DNA of 64,000 nt from HGM04593 sp045661205 (GTDB lineage Bacteria > Bacteroidota > Bacteroidia > Bacteroidales > Bacteroidaceae), in contig JAZRFE010000032.1 of assembly GCA_045661205.1 (NCBI GenBank), positions 1 through 64,000 of the forward strand, in the 5' to 3' direction. Position numbers and translations under genes: made by a program. Under the pieces are notes generated by a model. It had not been told where the DNA came from, did no database searches, and was given only the letters and a program-made list of their open reading frames with translations. This document shows, in pieces, positions 25,665-33,915 of the stretch. How positions within the stretch are numbered: the stretch's first letter is position 1; each line of letters begins with the position of its first letter.

Positions 25665-27143
25665 ATGGCCGAACTTAAAGATTTGACAAAAAGAAGTGAG
25701 AACTACTCACAATGGTATAATGAATTAGTTGTAAAAGCAGACCTTGCAGAGCAGTCGGCTGTGCGTGGATGTATGGTGATTAAACCTTATGGATATGCTA
25801 TTTGGGAGAAGATGCAGCGCATCCTCGATGACATGTTCAAGGCAACAGGTCACTCAAACGCCTATTTTCCCCTGCTCATTCCCAAGTCGTACCTCAGTCG
25901 CGAAGCCGACCACGTTGAAGGCTTTGCCAAAGAGTGCGCTGTTGTTACACACTACCGCCTGAAGAACTCAGCAGACGGCAAGGGTGTTGTTGTAGACCCC
26001 GCTGCTAAGCTCGAGGAGGAGATGATTATCCGCCCCACATCGGAGACTATCATCTGGAGCACATACAAAAACTGGATACAGTCTTACCGCGACCTACCCA
26101 TCCTGTGCAACCAGTGGGCAAACGTATTGCGTTGGGAGATGCGTACACGTCTGTTCCTGCGTACAGCAGAGTTCTTGTGGCAAGAGGGCCACACAGCCCA
26201 CGCTACACGCGAAGAGGCCGAGACTGAGGCAAACACAATGTTGCACGTATACAATGACTTTGCAAATAAATATATGGCAGTACCCGTAGTGATGGGTGTA
26301 AAATCGGCAAACGAGCGTTTCGCCGGTGCACTCGACACATACACCATCGAGGGATTGATGCAGGATGGTAAAGCTCTTCAGTGCGGAACATCACACTTCC
26401 TCGGTCAGAACTTTGCAAAGGCATTCGACGTACAGTTCATCAACAAAGAGAACAAGCCCGAATATGTTTGGGCTACATCATGGGGAGTTTCAACACGTTT
26501 GATGGGAGCACTCATCATGACTCACTCCGCCGACAACGGTCTTGTATTGCCCCCCGCACTCGCACCCATCCAGGTGGTGATTGTACCTATCTACAAAAAC
26601 AATGAGCAGTTGGCAGTAATCGACAGCAAGGTGAACGTGCTCATCGACGAACTTAAGGCTTTGGGCATAAGCGTGAAATATGACAACGCCGACAACCGTC
26701 GCCCAGGATTTAAATTTGCCGACTACGAGCTTAAGGGTGTACCCGTACGTCTGGTACTCGGAGCACGCGACATCGAGAATGGTACAATAGAGGTGATGCG
26801 TCGCGACACTTTGGAGAAGATTACACGCCCCATCGAAGGCATCAGCGACTTTGTAAAGGCACTGCTCGACGAGATACAGCTCAACATCTACCACAAGGCT
26901 CTTAAGATGCGTGAGGAGAATACCCGCACAGTAGACACATACGAAGAGTTCAAACAGGAGATTGAGAAGGGTGGATTCATTCTTGCACACTGGGACGGAA
27001 CTCCCGAGACCGAGGAACTTATCAAGGCCGAGACAAAAGCAACCATCCGTTGTATTCCATTGGCAGGCGACAAGACTCCCGGTGTCTGCATGGTTACAGG
27101 CAAGCCTTCGGCTCAGCGTGTACTCTTTGCAAGAGCATACTAA
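25665..27143 (+). CDS. proS: Prolyl-tRNA synthetase, short (archaeal/eukaryote-like) type
   Basis: 492-aa class II synthetase that charges tRNA-Pro. Motif 1 and 2 regions are visible (YAIWEKMQRILDDMFKATGHSNAYFPLLIP; NVLRWEMRTRLFLRTAEFLWQEGHTAH), with the TXE loop RPTSETIIW and motif 3 around GVSTRLMGALIMTHSADNGLVLPP. The bacterial editing insertion between motifs 2 and 3 is missing and the C terminus carries the extra zinc-like domain of the short type, ending RVLFARAY. This type is normal for Bacteroidetes. Single gene. Confidence 0.97.
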   Translation: MAELKDLTKRSENYSQWYNELVVKADLAEQSAVRGCMVIKPYGYAIWEKMQRILDDMFKATGHSNAYFPLLIPKSYLSREADHVEGFAKECAVVTHYRLKNSADGKGVVVDPAAKLEEEMIIRPTSETIIWSTYKNWIQSYRDLPILCNQWANVLRWEMRTRLFLRTAEFLWQEGHTAHATREEAETEANTMLHVYNDFANKYMAVPVVMGVKSANERFAGALDTYTIEGLMQDGKALQCGTSHFLGQNFAKAFDVQFINKENKPEYVWATSWGVSTRLMGALIMTHSADNGLVLPPALAPIQVVIVPIYKNNEQLAVIDSKVNVLIDELKALGISVKYDNADNRRPGFKFADYELKGVPVRLVLGARDIENGTIEVMRRDTLEKITRPIEGISDFVKALLDEIQLNIYHKALKMREENTRTVDTYEEFKQEIEKGGFILAHWDGTPETEELIKAETKATIRCIPLAGDKTPGVCMVTGKPSAQRVLFARAY

Positions 27144-27157
27144 AAACTCTTTCTATA

Positions 27158-27197
27158 AATGCAAAACGGCGACTCTTGGGGTCGCCGTTTTGCATTT
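27158..27197. terminator. Bidirectional terminator between proS and the two-component operon
   Basis: Perfect 17-bp inverted repeat AAATGCAAAACGGCGAC / GTCGCCGTTTTGCATTT with a 6-nt loop, between convergent stops. Confidence 0.9.
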
Positions 27198-27199
27198 TA

Positions 27200-27931
27200 T
27201 TATTCGGGCATCAGTGAGTGCGACGCGAGAAAATCGTAAAAAGCCTGTCTGTAATTATCGGAAATGGGAACATACTCTTTATCAAAGATTATACGGTTGC
27301 GCTCGATGACTGCTATCTTAGACGGCTGCACTATATAAGAACGATGCACACGTATGAAACTGTCGGCGGGGAGCAGAGACTCCAGAGTCTTCAGCGACAT
27401 AAGAGAGAGAACCGGATGTTGCACACCCTCGACATATATTTTCACATAATCTTTCAAGCCCTCGATGTAGAGCACCCTGGCAAGTTCAATCTGCTGCAAG
27501 CGATACTCGGTTTTTACAAAAATAGTCTTGACTGCATCTTGTCGCGGTGCAGAGCATGCTACATTTCGGCGCATATCGAACCACTGCAAAGCCTTTTCGG
27601 CTGCAACAAGAAAATCGGCATAACTGATGGGCTTCAACAGATAGTCCACAGCGTTTACACGAAAGCCCTCGACAGCATAATTATCGAATGCAGTAGTGAA
27701 AATAACCCTTGTCTCGGGCTGTAGTGTGCGCGACAACTCCACACCCGACATTTCGGGCATCTGTATGTCACAAAATAACAAATCCACAGGACGCTCGCGC
27801 AAAGCATTTGCCACATCCACACTGCTATCGAAGACACCGCACAACTCGAGAAATGGCGTCTTTTTCACATACGATACTATCAATTCCAAAGCCAACGGCT
27901 CATCATCTACCACATAACAACTAAGCAACAT
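27200..27931 (-). CDS. LytTR-family response regulator
   Basis: 243-aa regulator. The receiver domain (about 1-120) has the acidic pair VVDDEPLA, the phospho-acceptor Asp55 in LLFCDIQMPEMSG and the Lys near 99 in DYLLKPIS. The LytTR DNA-binding domain (about 140-240) shows FVKTEYRLQQIELARVLYIEGLKDYVKI and FIRVHRSYIVQP. LytTR proteins bind pairs of direct repeats about two helical turns apart. The gene overlaps the histidine kinase gene by 11 nt, so the two are a cognate pair. Confidence 0.93.
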   Translation of the reverse strand: MLLSCYVVDDEPLALELIVSYVKKTPFLELCGVFDSSVDVANALRERPVDLLFCDIQMPEMSGVELSRTLQPETRVIFTTAFDNYAVEGFRVNAVDYLLKPISYADFLVAAEKALQWFDMRRNVACSAPRQDAVKTIFVKTEYRLQQIELARVLYIEGLKDYVKIYVEGVQHPVLSLMSLKTLESLLPADSFIRVHRSYIVQPSKIAVIERNRIIFDKEYVPISDNYRQAFYDFLASHSLMPE

Positions 27932-28979
27932 CTTTCTTAAGATTGATGGTTAAACATACCTTATATACATCGTCAATGCATCCATGAGCAAAGGTGTAAT
28001 TCCCATGATAAATCATTTCGAGACGCTTCGACAGATTCACTAGTCCTATACCAGAGCTACCTTTTTTTGTACCGGTAGAAGCCTGCAAGCAACTGTTCTC
28101 TACCTCACACCTAAGCACTCCACCCTTTTCGCAGACAACTATCGAGATAAACGCATGTTTCTCGTTTCCTGCAAAATGTTTGAAAGCATTCTCTATAAGA
28201 GAGATAAAAAGCAGAGGAGCTATGGGGATGCACGATGTTGCAGGCGGCAGCGAAACATTCAGTTCCACATTACGCGAGAGACGTATGCGCATAAGCTCAA
28301 TATAATTGCCGACAAACTCTATCTCCTCGCCCAAAGGCACTGTCTCGCGACTACTCTCGTATAGCACATAGCGCAAAAGACGGCTAAGGTCGTGCACCAC
28401 CTTTTGAGCACGCTCGGCATCTATCTGTATGAGAGAATAGATATTGTTCAATGTATTGAAAATAAAATGGGGGTTGAGCTGACTTTTCAGATTCTGAAGC
28501 TCAGCTTCGGTGCGATAACGTTCAAGCTCACGGCGTTCGGTCTCGGAGCGATACCAACCGCCGGTAACTTTGATGGCTACGGCAAGCCCCACCATAAGTA
28601 CGTAACCGACACTATTTATAAGCATAAAATCAAGTTCGGTAATCCACGAATGGTCTCCATGCGAAAGTTGAAAATCATCTACCTGAAAAGTCATATGAAA
28701 CAATGTGTGCACTCCCACCATCAGTACAAATACAACGAGCAAATTTGAGAGATAGAAAGACCCCATACGACGCGTGAAAAAATAGCGGTCGATAAGCACA
28801 TGGTAGTTGAGATAGAAGAGGAACATGAAAGATACCGGCAACAACAGCATACGTGCATACTCGACACACGATGGCGACCCGTGGCGATAACCTATCACAA
28901 GCAGAGGCATAGCCAATACCATCATACATATTGACACATGCACAAAGCGGGTTACAAATTTAGATTTTAGGCTTTTCAT
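27921..28979 (-). CDS. Sensor histidine kinase, LytS/YehU type
   Basis: 352-aa membrane kinase. Four hydrophobic helices lie at about 12-30, 45-62, 77-97 and 118-137, without a sizeable extracytoplasmic domain. The cytoplasmic His_kinase domain has the phospho-acceptor His171 in LKSQLNPHFIFNTLNNIYSL, and an ATPase domain with SLIENAFKH (N box) and GSSGIGLVNLSKRL (G box). It phosphorylates the overlapping LytTR regulator. The signal is unknown. A TATCTTTG box inside a bipartite palindrome lies 53 nt upstream. Confidence 0.92.
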   Translation of the reverse strand: MKSLKSKFVTRFVHVSICMMVLAMPLLVIGYRHGSPSCVEYARMLLLPVSFMFLFYLNYHVLIDRYFFTRRMGSFYLSNLLVVFVLMVGVHTLFHMTFQVDDFQLSHGDHSWITELDFMLINSVGYVLMVGLAVAIKVTGGWYRSETERRELERYRTEAELQNLKSQLNPHFIFNTLNNIYSLIQIDAERAQKVVHDLSRLLRYVLYESSRETVPLGEEIEFVGNYIELMRIRLSRNVELNVSLPPATSCIPIAPLLFISLIENAFKHFAGNEKHAFISIVVCEKGGVLRCEVENSCLQASTGTKKGSSGIGLVNLSKRLEMIYHGNYTFAHGCIDDVYKVCLTINLKKDVA

Positions 28980-29007
28980 CTCCGATTTCTTTTTTTATAA
29001 ACGTAAT

Positions 29008-29049
29008 AAAGGCTTCTTGCCTTTGCAGATGCAAAGATAAGAAGCCTTT
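29008..29049 (-). promoter_or_regulatory. Promoter of the two-component operon within a bipartite palindrome
   Basis: The minus-strand -7 box TATCTTTG occupies 29032-29039. It is enclosed in a two-layer inverted repeat: outer arms AAAGGCTTCTT (29008-29018) and AAGAAGCCTTT (29039-29049), inner arms CTTTGC (29021-29026) and GCAAAG (29031-29036). The expected start site (about 29025) falls inside, so the palindrome could be an operator. It could also act as a plus-strand hairpin because four T follow it, but no plus-strand gene ends there. Confidence 0.55.
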
Positions 29050-29348
29050 TTAAAAAGAGGTTATTTCCGAAGCAATTTCTATTCTGAAATAAAAAACACA
29101 ACACTAATGAATTATTCTATTCTTACACAAAATAATTCAAAAAAAACAAACTATCTTTAAACAACTTATTGTTTTAAAAACATCAAATAGAAGCTGTTCT
29201 TCAATAACCCCTTGTTCAAGAAATGCCCTGCTGCATCAATGACATCCTACATTTTCCGCAAGCAGAATTAATATCATTTATTTTTACAAATATTGCCGCA
29301 AATTTCTAAATGCAAAGAAAGTTATATATACTTTACATAACAAGCAAA

Positions 29349-29381
29349 ATAGACAAACACCCTATTTTTATAGACAAACAC
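29349..29381. promoter_or_regulatory. 12-bp direct repeats with 21-bp period, possible LytTR site
   Basis: ATAGACAAACAC occurs twice (29349-29360 and 29370-29381), 9 nt apart, so the repeats fall on the same DNA face two turns apart. The complement contains GTTTGT, close to the GTTnRK core of LytTR-family sites. It lies in the 534-bp gene-free stretch 28980-29513 between the two-component operon and the porin; in the rest of that stretch (29050-29348) I see no gene, only AT-rich sequence. Confidence 0.35.
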
Positions 29382-29403
29382 AGTTTTAATCGGGGATAGA
29401 GAA

Positions 29404-29432
29404 AAAGGGCCGCCCGCTTCAGGGCTGCCCTT
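29404..29432 (-). terminator. Terminator after the porin gene
   Basis: AAAGGGCCGCCC / GGGCTGCCCTTT imperfect GC-rich stem, with five T on the minus-strand side, 82 nt after the stop. Confidence 0.8.
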
Positions 29433-29513
29433 TTATAAACATATTTATTCCTTGCGCCGAGCTTGCGAAAGCAAGAAAATGAAAAATATCAACAATGACG
29501 CATCGTATTTTTA

Positions 29514-30698
29514 TTAAAACACAATCTGAAGCTGGGTAATAAATTCACGTGTAACCTCTCCTACACGAGGCTGTGTGTAGATAAACTGTCCCTGAAGACG
29601 ACAACGCTGGTGGAACCACCACATGAGACCTGCCGTATATGTGTTCAAGCGAGTTACAAATCCGTTTGAGTCGTAAAGAGCTTGCTGATCGGCACGACTT
29701 GTATGAACATTCTTGTCGAGATTGTCCCAATTGAGCATCAAGTCACAGTTTTTGAACATGCGATAGAGAACATTCACATATCCGCCGCGTGAGTGCACAC
29801 CACCATCGTAACCCTGAATATATTCGGCACGAAGGTAGAGAGGAGAGAATTTGGCCTCTACACCCACGTTCCATCTGTGACGGGCATAGTCGTACCCCTC
29901 GGGGAATAGGCCAAAAGGCGAGGGTTTCAACGCGTGTCCTGTACCAACAAGGAACGAACCTTCGATAAGAATATTCTTGGTGGGTTTATACTGCAACATA
30001 CCCGAAACATCTTTCTGGTTGTTATTCTCCTTTTGATTCATACCGGGGCCATTGAACACTCCGATGCTGTAATTGAAGAGGTCGCGCTCACCATTGTTAA
30101 GGAAGTCGCCCGTGAGCATCACTCCGGCGTCACGTGCCACGTAATTTCCTATTAAGGGATCAGAGGCAATACCTGCCAGATAGAGCACCGAGGGATCGAA
30201 CTGTATTGTGCTGAGATATGTGGGAGAGAGTGTACTCTCTAGGGTGAAAGGCTGCTTATACTGTCCCACACGCACTTTCATATAGGGTGCTATCTGATAC
30301 TGAGCATAATACTCGTGCATTTCGCTCTTCACCGCATCGTACATTAAAAAGAAGCTGAGACGATTGGTAAGATGGGCATCGGCCATTAGAATTACACGCT
30401 GAATATCGAGTGCATTCTTATCGACGCCAGCTTTTCTATTGTAATAGTATGTAGACTGTGCATAACCGAAAAGTCGCAGTTTGCTGAGCCCTATCTCTAG
30501 ATTAATAGAATTGTATGGAGCCCCTGTCACATCGGCTGCAGGAGTTACCGCCGGATCGTATGTAGTTTTACTAACGCCAAACTCCACATTCTGTGTAAGT
30601 GGTGTTGAATAATTCTCTTTTTTATTTTCTTCATTTGCAAGAATAGCGCCCAGCGGTAACATTGTAACAAGCATGAACGCAAGTATTTTCTTTTTCAT
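29514..30698 (-). CDS. Phosphate-selective porin O/P-type outer-membrane channel
   Basis: 394-aa protein with a signal peptide (about 1-21, ending AILA), then a hydrophilic stretch and a series of aromatic-ended beta strands: LFGYAQSTYYYNRKA, YMKVRVGQYKQPFTLES, YVARDAGVMLTG, VGVEAKFSPLYLRAEYIQGY, and the C-terminal TREFITQLQIVF ending in Phe as expected for outer-membrane barrels. The VGQYKQPF strand is typical of the porin O/P family. I chose the ATG giving MKKKILAFMLV; upstream in-frame codons are non-ATG and would mask the signal peptide. Substrate unknown. Own promoter and terminator. Confidence 0.82.
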   Translation of the reverse strand: MKKKILAFMLVTMLPLGAILANEENKKENYSTPLTQNVEFGVSKTTYDPAVTPAADVTGAPYNSINLEIGLSKLRLFGYAQSTYYYNRKAGVDKNALDIQRVILMADAHLTNRLSFFLMYDAVKSEMHEYYAQYQIAPYMKVRVGQYKQPFTLESTLSPTYLSTIQFDPSVLYLAGIASDPLIGNYVARDAGVMLTGDFLNNGERDLFNYSIGVFNGPGMNQKENNNQKDVSGMLQYKPTKNILIEGSFLVGTGHALKPSPFGLFPEGYDYARHRWNVGVEAKFSPLYLRAEYIQGYDGGVHSRGGYVNVLYRMFKNCDLMLNWDNLDKNVHTSRADQQALYDSNGFVTRLNTYTAGLMWWFHQRCRLQGQFIYTQPRVGEVTREFITQLQIVF

Positions 30699-30741
30699 CG
30701 TGTTATTTTGATATCTGTTAAATTCTACCCTATTTCGGGTA

Positions 30742-30749
30742 CAAAGATA
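30742..30749 (-). promoter_or_regulatory. -7 box of the porin gene
   Basis: Minus-strand TATCTTTG, 44 nt before the ATG. Confidence 0.6.
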
Positions 30750-30810
30750 GTTCAAGTAATGTTGATAAAAAATCAAAAAAAAAAATTTTATACCTACATA
30801 TATAAAAACA

Positions 30811-30836
30811 GAATCGAGCGGCGTGCCGCTCGATTC
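30811..30836 (-). terminator. Terminator at the end of the his operon unit
   Basis: Perfect 12-bp stem GAATCGAGCGGC / GCCGCTCGATTC with 2-nt loop and an outer AACAGA/TCTGTT pair, 23 nt after the lipoprotein stop. This is the first terminator after hisG, so it probably ends the whole histidine transcript. Confidence 0.85.
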
Positions 30837-30858
30837 AATTCTGTTATTATTTTCCTTC

Positions 30859-31218
30859 TTATTCTACGTAACGGGAATATTTGGTAACTTGACCTGTTTT
30901 TACATCTTCAAGTTTCATTTTATCGCCGTCGATAGTAACACGGAATGTCTTGAACTTCCCTACATGCTTTCGAGGCAGTTCGGTTCCGAAGTAGCTTACT
31001 CTGAGCAGAGAATCCTGTTGCCATTTAGTTTCGTACATGACAGTGTCGGCCACAAATACAAAACCTGTGTTGTCGTCGTTGAACATTATCTCTGTCTTGG
31101 GACCAAAAACAGGTTTCTGTGTCCACAAGCCCCACAAGGGATTGACCTTCTCTCCGCCACATGCAGCAACAAACAACATGGTTGCCACAGCAGAAATCAG
31201 TAAAAAGGATTTTTTCAT
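30859..31218 (-). CDS. Small lipocalin-like lipoprotein
   Basis: 119-aa predicted lipoprotein: signal peptide with lipobox FVAAC (Cys near 20), then GLWTQKPVFGPKTEIMFNDDNTG and later strands, resembling the lipocalin-like small barrel lipoproteins (DUF4923/lipocalin-like types) common in Bacteroidales; exact family not certain. It starts 11 nt after the hisIE stop with no terminator between, so it is co-transcribed with the histidine genes although no histidine function is apparent. Confidence 0.7.
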   Translation of the reverse strand: MKKSFLLISAVATMLFVAACGGEKVNPLWGLWTQKPVFGPKTEIMFNDDNTGFVFVADTVMYETKWQQDSLLRVSYFGTELPRKHVGKFKTFRVTIDGDKMKLEDVKTGQVTKYSRYVE

Positions 31219-31229
31219 ATTGTCTATTA

Positions 31230-31832
31230 TTAACTGTGTCTATCGAGCAACTCTTTTTCGAGGTCTTCGAGAGTAACGCCAAAGTGCTCATTGAGCACGA
31301 ATGTGTGATAAAGGAGGTCGCAAACCTCGTAAACATAACGCTCTTTGTTACCTGCTATTGCTTCGATTACTGTCTCTACTGCCTCTTCACCCACCTTCTG
31401 TGCCATTTTCTTGACACCTTTGTTGAAGAGAAGAGTTGTATATGAACCTTCGGGCATCTCTTTGTGACGGTTCTCCACTACCTTCTGAAGTTTGCGGATG
31501 AAACCCTCGTGCTCGGGAGTATCGAAACAACTTGTAGTGTTGCGATGGCAGGCAGGACCTACGGGCTTACCCATGAGCAGGAGTGTATCGTTGTCGCAGT
31601 CGGGATACATGCTTACAACCTCGATGAAGTTGCCGCTTGTCTCGCCTTTTGTCCAGAGAGAGTTGCGTGAGCGGCTATAAAAGGTCGCTTTGCCTGTCTC
31701 AACTGTTTTTTCATAAGCCTCACGATTCATATAAGCCACCATCAACACTTTAAGTGTTGTTGCGTCCTGAACCACTACGGGCAATAGACCGTCGGCATTT
31801 TTTGACAGTTCAAATTCTTCAAATTTCATCAT
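31230..31832 (-). CDS. hisIE: Bifunctional phosphoribosyl-AMP cyclohydrolase / phosphoribosyl-ATP pyrophosphatase
   Basis: 200-aa fusion for histidine steps 2 and 3. N-terminal HisI domain (about 1-100) with KVLMVAYMNREAYEKTVETGKATFYSRSR and metal-binding DCDNDTLL and CHRNTTSCF; C-terminal HisE domain (about 110-200) with KGVKKMAQKVGEEAVETVIEA. The start overlaps the hisF stop (ATGA). Last histidine gene of the operon. Confidence 0.96.
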   Translation of the reverse strand: MMKFEEFELSKNADGLLPVVVQDATTLKVLMVAYMNREAYEKTVETGKATFYSRSRNSLWTKGETSGNFIEVVSMYPDCDNDTLLLMGKPVGPACHRNTTSCFDTPEHEGFIRKLQKVVENRHKEMPEGSYTTLLFNKGVKKMAQKVGEEAVETVIEAIAGNKERYVYEVCDLLYHTFVLNEHFGVTLEDLEKELLDRHS

Positions 31833-32584
31833 AATCTTACTTTAATATCTCGTTTCTGCAATTCTTTCTTTACCTCGTTGATAGATACCTCGCCGTAGTG
31901 GAAGATGCTGGCAGCAAGTGCTGCATCGGCCTTACCGTCGGTGAGTACCTTTACAATGTCATCTATTGAGCCTGCACCACCCGATGCGATGATGGGAATT
32001 GAGAGTTTGTCCGAGAGTGCTGCGTATGTCTCGCAGGGATAGCCGTTCTTTGTTCCATCGTGGTCCATTGATGTGAAGAGAATCTCACCTGCACCACGCT
32101 CCTGTCCCTCGTAAGCCCATGAGATAAGCTCTTTATCGGCAAACTTGTTTCCACCATGAGTGGTAATGCGCCAAATGCCATCTACCTGCTTTGCGTCGAT
32201 GGCAAGCACCAGAAACTGGCTGCCATACTTTGCTGCAATCTGGTCGATGATGTCGGGGTTGGCAACTGCGGCACTGTTGATTGAGATTTTATCGGCACCT
32301 GCATCGAGCAGACGAGCTGCATCGTCCATTGTGGAGATACCACCACCCACTGTGAAGGGGATGTTGATATTCTGAGCAATGCGCTCTACCAATGTGGTAA
32401 ATGTCTTGCGACCCTCTACTGTGGCGCTGATGTCAAGATAAACAAGTTCGTCGGCACCTTCGAGAGCGTAGCGACTACCAAGCTCCACTGCATCACCTAC
32501 ATCCTTCAAACCTACAAAATTAACTCCTTTCACTGTGCGACCGTCTTTGACGTCGAGGCACGGTATTATTCGTTTTGCAACCAT
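31829..32584 (-). CDS. hisF: Imidazole glycerol phosphate synthase, cyclase subunit
   Basis: 251-aa TIM barrel that uses ammonia from HisH to form imidazole glycerol phosphate and AICAR. N-terminal RIIPCLDVKDGRTVKG contains the catalytic Asp11, the second catalytic Asp is in FLVLAIDAKQVDG (near 130), and phosphate loops FTVGGGIS and IASGGAGS are present. Overlaps hisA by 19 nt and hisIE by 4 nt. Confidence 0.97.
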   Translation of the reverse strand: MVAKRIIPCLDVKDGRTVKGVNFVGLKDVGDAVELGSRYALEGADELVYLDISATVEGRKTFTTLVERIAQNINIPFTVGGGISTMDDAARLLDAGADKISINSAAVANPDIIDQIAAKYGSQFLVLAIDAKQVDGIWRITTHGGNKFADKELISWAYEGQERGAGEILFTSMDHDGTKNGYPCETYAALSDKLSIPIIASGGAGSIDDIVKVLTDGKADAALAASIFHYGEVSINEVKKELQKRDIKVRL

Positions 32585-33291
32585 TCTTTTATATTATTTA
32601 ATGTTATTCTTCCTTCGTATATTGCTTTTCCTATTATCACACTGTGCAATCCCAGGCTTTTGGCTTTAGCAATGTCGTCCATCGACGAGATGCCGCCACT
32701 GAGAGTGAAATCGACCTGTTTGTATTTTTGTTGCAAAGCAACGTAGAGGTCGAAATTGGGGCCTTGCAACATTCCATCCTTGCTGATGTCTGTGCAGATT
32801 ACCTGTGTCAGGCCTGCGGGGATAAAGCCTTCGATAAGTTCGTCGATGGCTACACCCGAGTTTTTCAGCCAGCCATGTGTGGCAACAATGCCGTCGCGGA
32901 TGTCGGCACCGAGAATGACATGACCTGCGCCATACTCCTGTAACCACTCGGCAAAGAGTTCTCTATTGTCGACAGCCACACTGCCACAAATGGCACGATT
33001 GGCACCTGCGTCGAGTACTGCTTTTATCGACTCTGAGCTTTTGATGCCACCACCCCACTCGATGTCGAGCCCGGTGGAAGAGGCAAGTTTCTCGAGCACC
33101 TTGAGGTTGCAGGGTGCTTTGGCCTTTGCACCGTCAAGATCGACAACATGCAGACGACGGATGCCGCAATCGGCATAACTTTTTGCCATGTCAAGAGGAT
33201 CCTGTTCGTAGACCTTCTTTTCGTTGTAGTCGCCCTGGGTGAGACGCACGCAGCGACCGTCAATTAAATCAATAGCAGGTATAAGTTCCAT
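32566..33291 (-). CDS. hisA: ProFAR isomerase (phosphoribosylformimino-AICAR isomerase)
   Basis: 241-aa TIM-barrel isomerase, step 4 of histidine synthesis. Catalytic Asp8 in MELIPAIDLIDGRCVRL and the second Asp in VICTDISKDGMLQGPN (near 170); phosphate loops EWGGGIKS and TLSGGISS. Related to HisF by ancient duplication. 30 nt after hisH. Confidence 0.97.
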   Translation of the reverse strand: MELIPAIDLIDGRCVRLTQGDYNEKKVYEQDPLDMAKSYADCGIRRLHVVDLDGAKAKAPCNLKVLEKLASSTGLDIEWGGGIKSSESIKAVLDAGANRAICGSVAVDNRELFAEWLQEYGAGHVILGADIRDGIVATHGWLKNSGVAIDELIEGFIPAGLTQVICTDISKDGMLQGPNFDLYVALQQKYKQVDFTLSGGISSMDDIAKAKSLGLHSVIIGKAIYEGRITLNNIKEWLQNE

Positions 33292-33321
33292 TTATTTTCT
33301 TTTTATTGTAGCAGGAAAAGA

Positions 33322-33915
33322 TTAACACTTTTCCACAAAATTCTTTAATATTTGTTCGCCTATCATGCCACTCTTCTCGGGGTGGAACTGTGTTCCGTAA
33401 AAGTTCCCCTTGTTGAGAGCCGCAGCAAACTGCACTCCGTTTTTGGAGATTGCTATCGCCTCGCTGCACATCTGCGGTGCAAAGGAGTGAACGAAGTAGA
33501 GATACTCACCCTCTCGAATACCCGAGAGTAACGGGGTGTCGAGATTGTGAATTTCGTTCCATCCCATGTGGGGCACTTTAACACCGGCCTTTTTGTCTGC
33601 CGAGAAACGCTTGACCGCTGTGTCGAAGATACCCAGGCACTCTGTGTTGCCCTCTTCGCTGCAACGGCACATGAGCTGCATTCCTATGCATATTCCCAAC
33701 ACCGGCTGAGCCAGCCCTTTGATTACTTCGCAGAGACCGCGCTCACGCAACTTCTCCATTGCCGTCGATGCCTCGCCCACTCCGGGCAACACCACCTTGT
33801 CGGCATTTTTTATAGTTTCGGCATTGTCGGTAACAACATACTGCACTCCTAAGCGTTCGAGTGCGTTGCATACCGAACAAAGATTGCCTGTATCGTAATC
33901 GACAATAGCTATCAT
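33322..33915 (-). CDS. hisH: Imidazole glycerol phosphate synthase, glutamine amidotransferase subunit
   Basis: 197-aa class I glutaminase that feeds ammonia to HisF. The nucleophile is in VLGICIGMQLMC (Cys near 79), and the His/Glu pair is in YGTQFHPEKSG (near 178-184). N-terminal IVDYDTGNLCSV and KVVLPGVGEA are standard. The start overlaps the hisB stop (4 nt). Confidence 0.97.
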   Translation of the reverse strand: MIAIVDYDTGNLCSVCNALERLGVQYVVTDNAETIKNADKVVLPGVGEASTAMEKLRERGLCEVIKGLAQPVLGICIGMQLMCRCSEEGNTECLGIFDTAVKRFSADKKAGVKVPHMGWNEIHNLDTPLLSGIREGEYLYFVHSFAPQMCSEAIAISKNGVQFAAALNKGNFYGTQFHPEKSGMIGEQILKNFVEKC

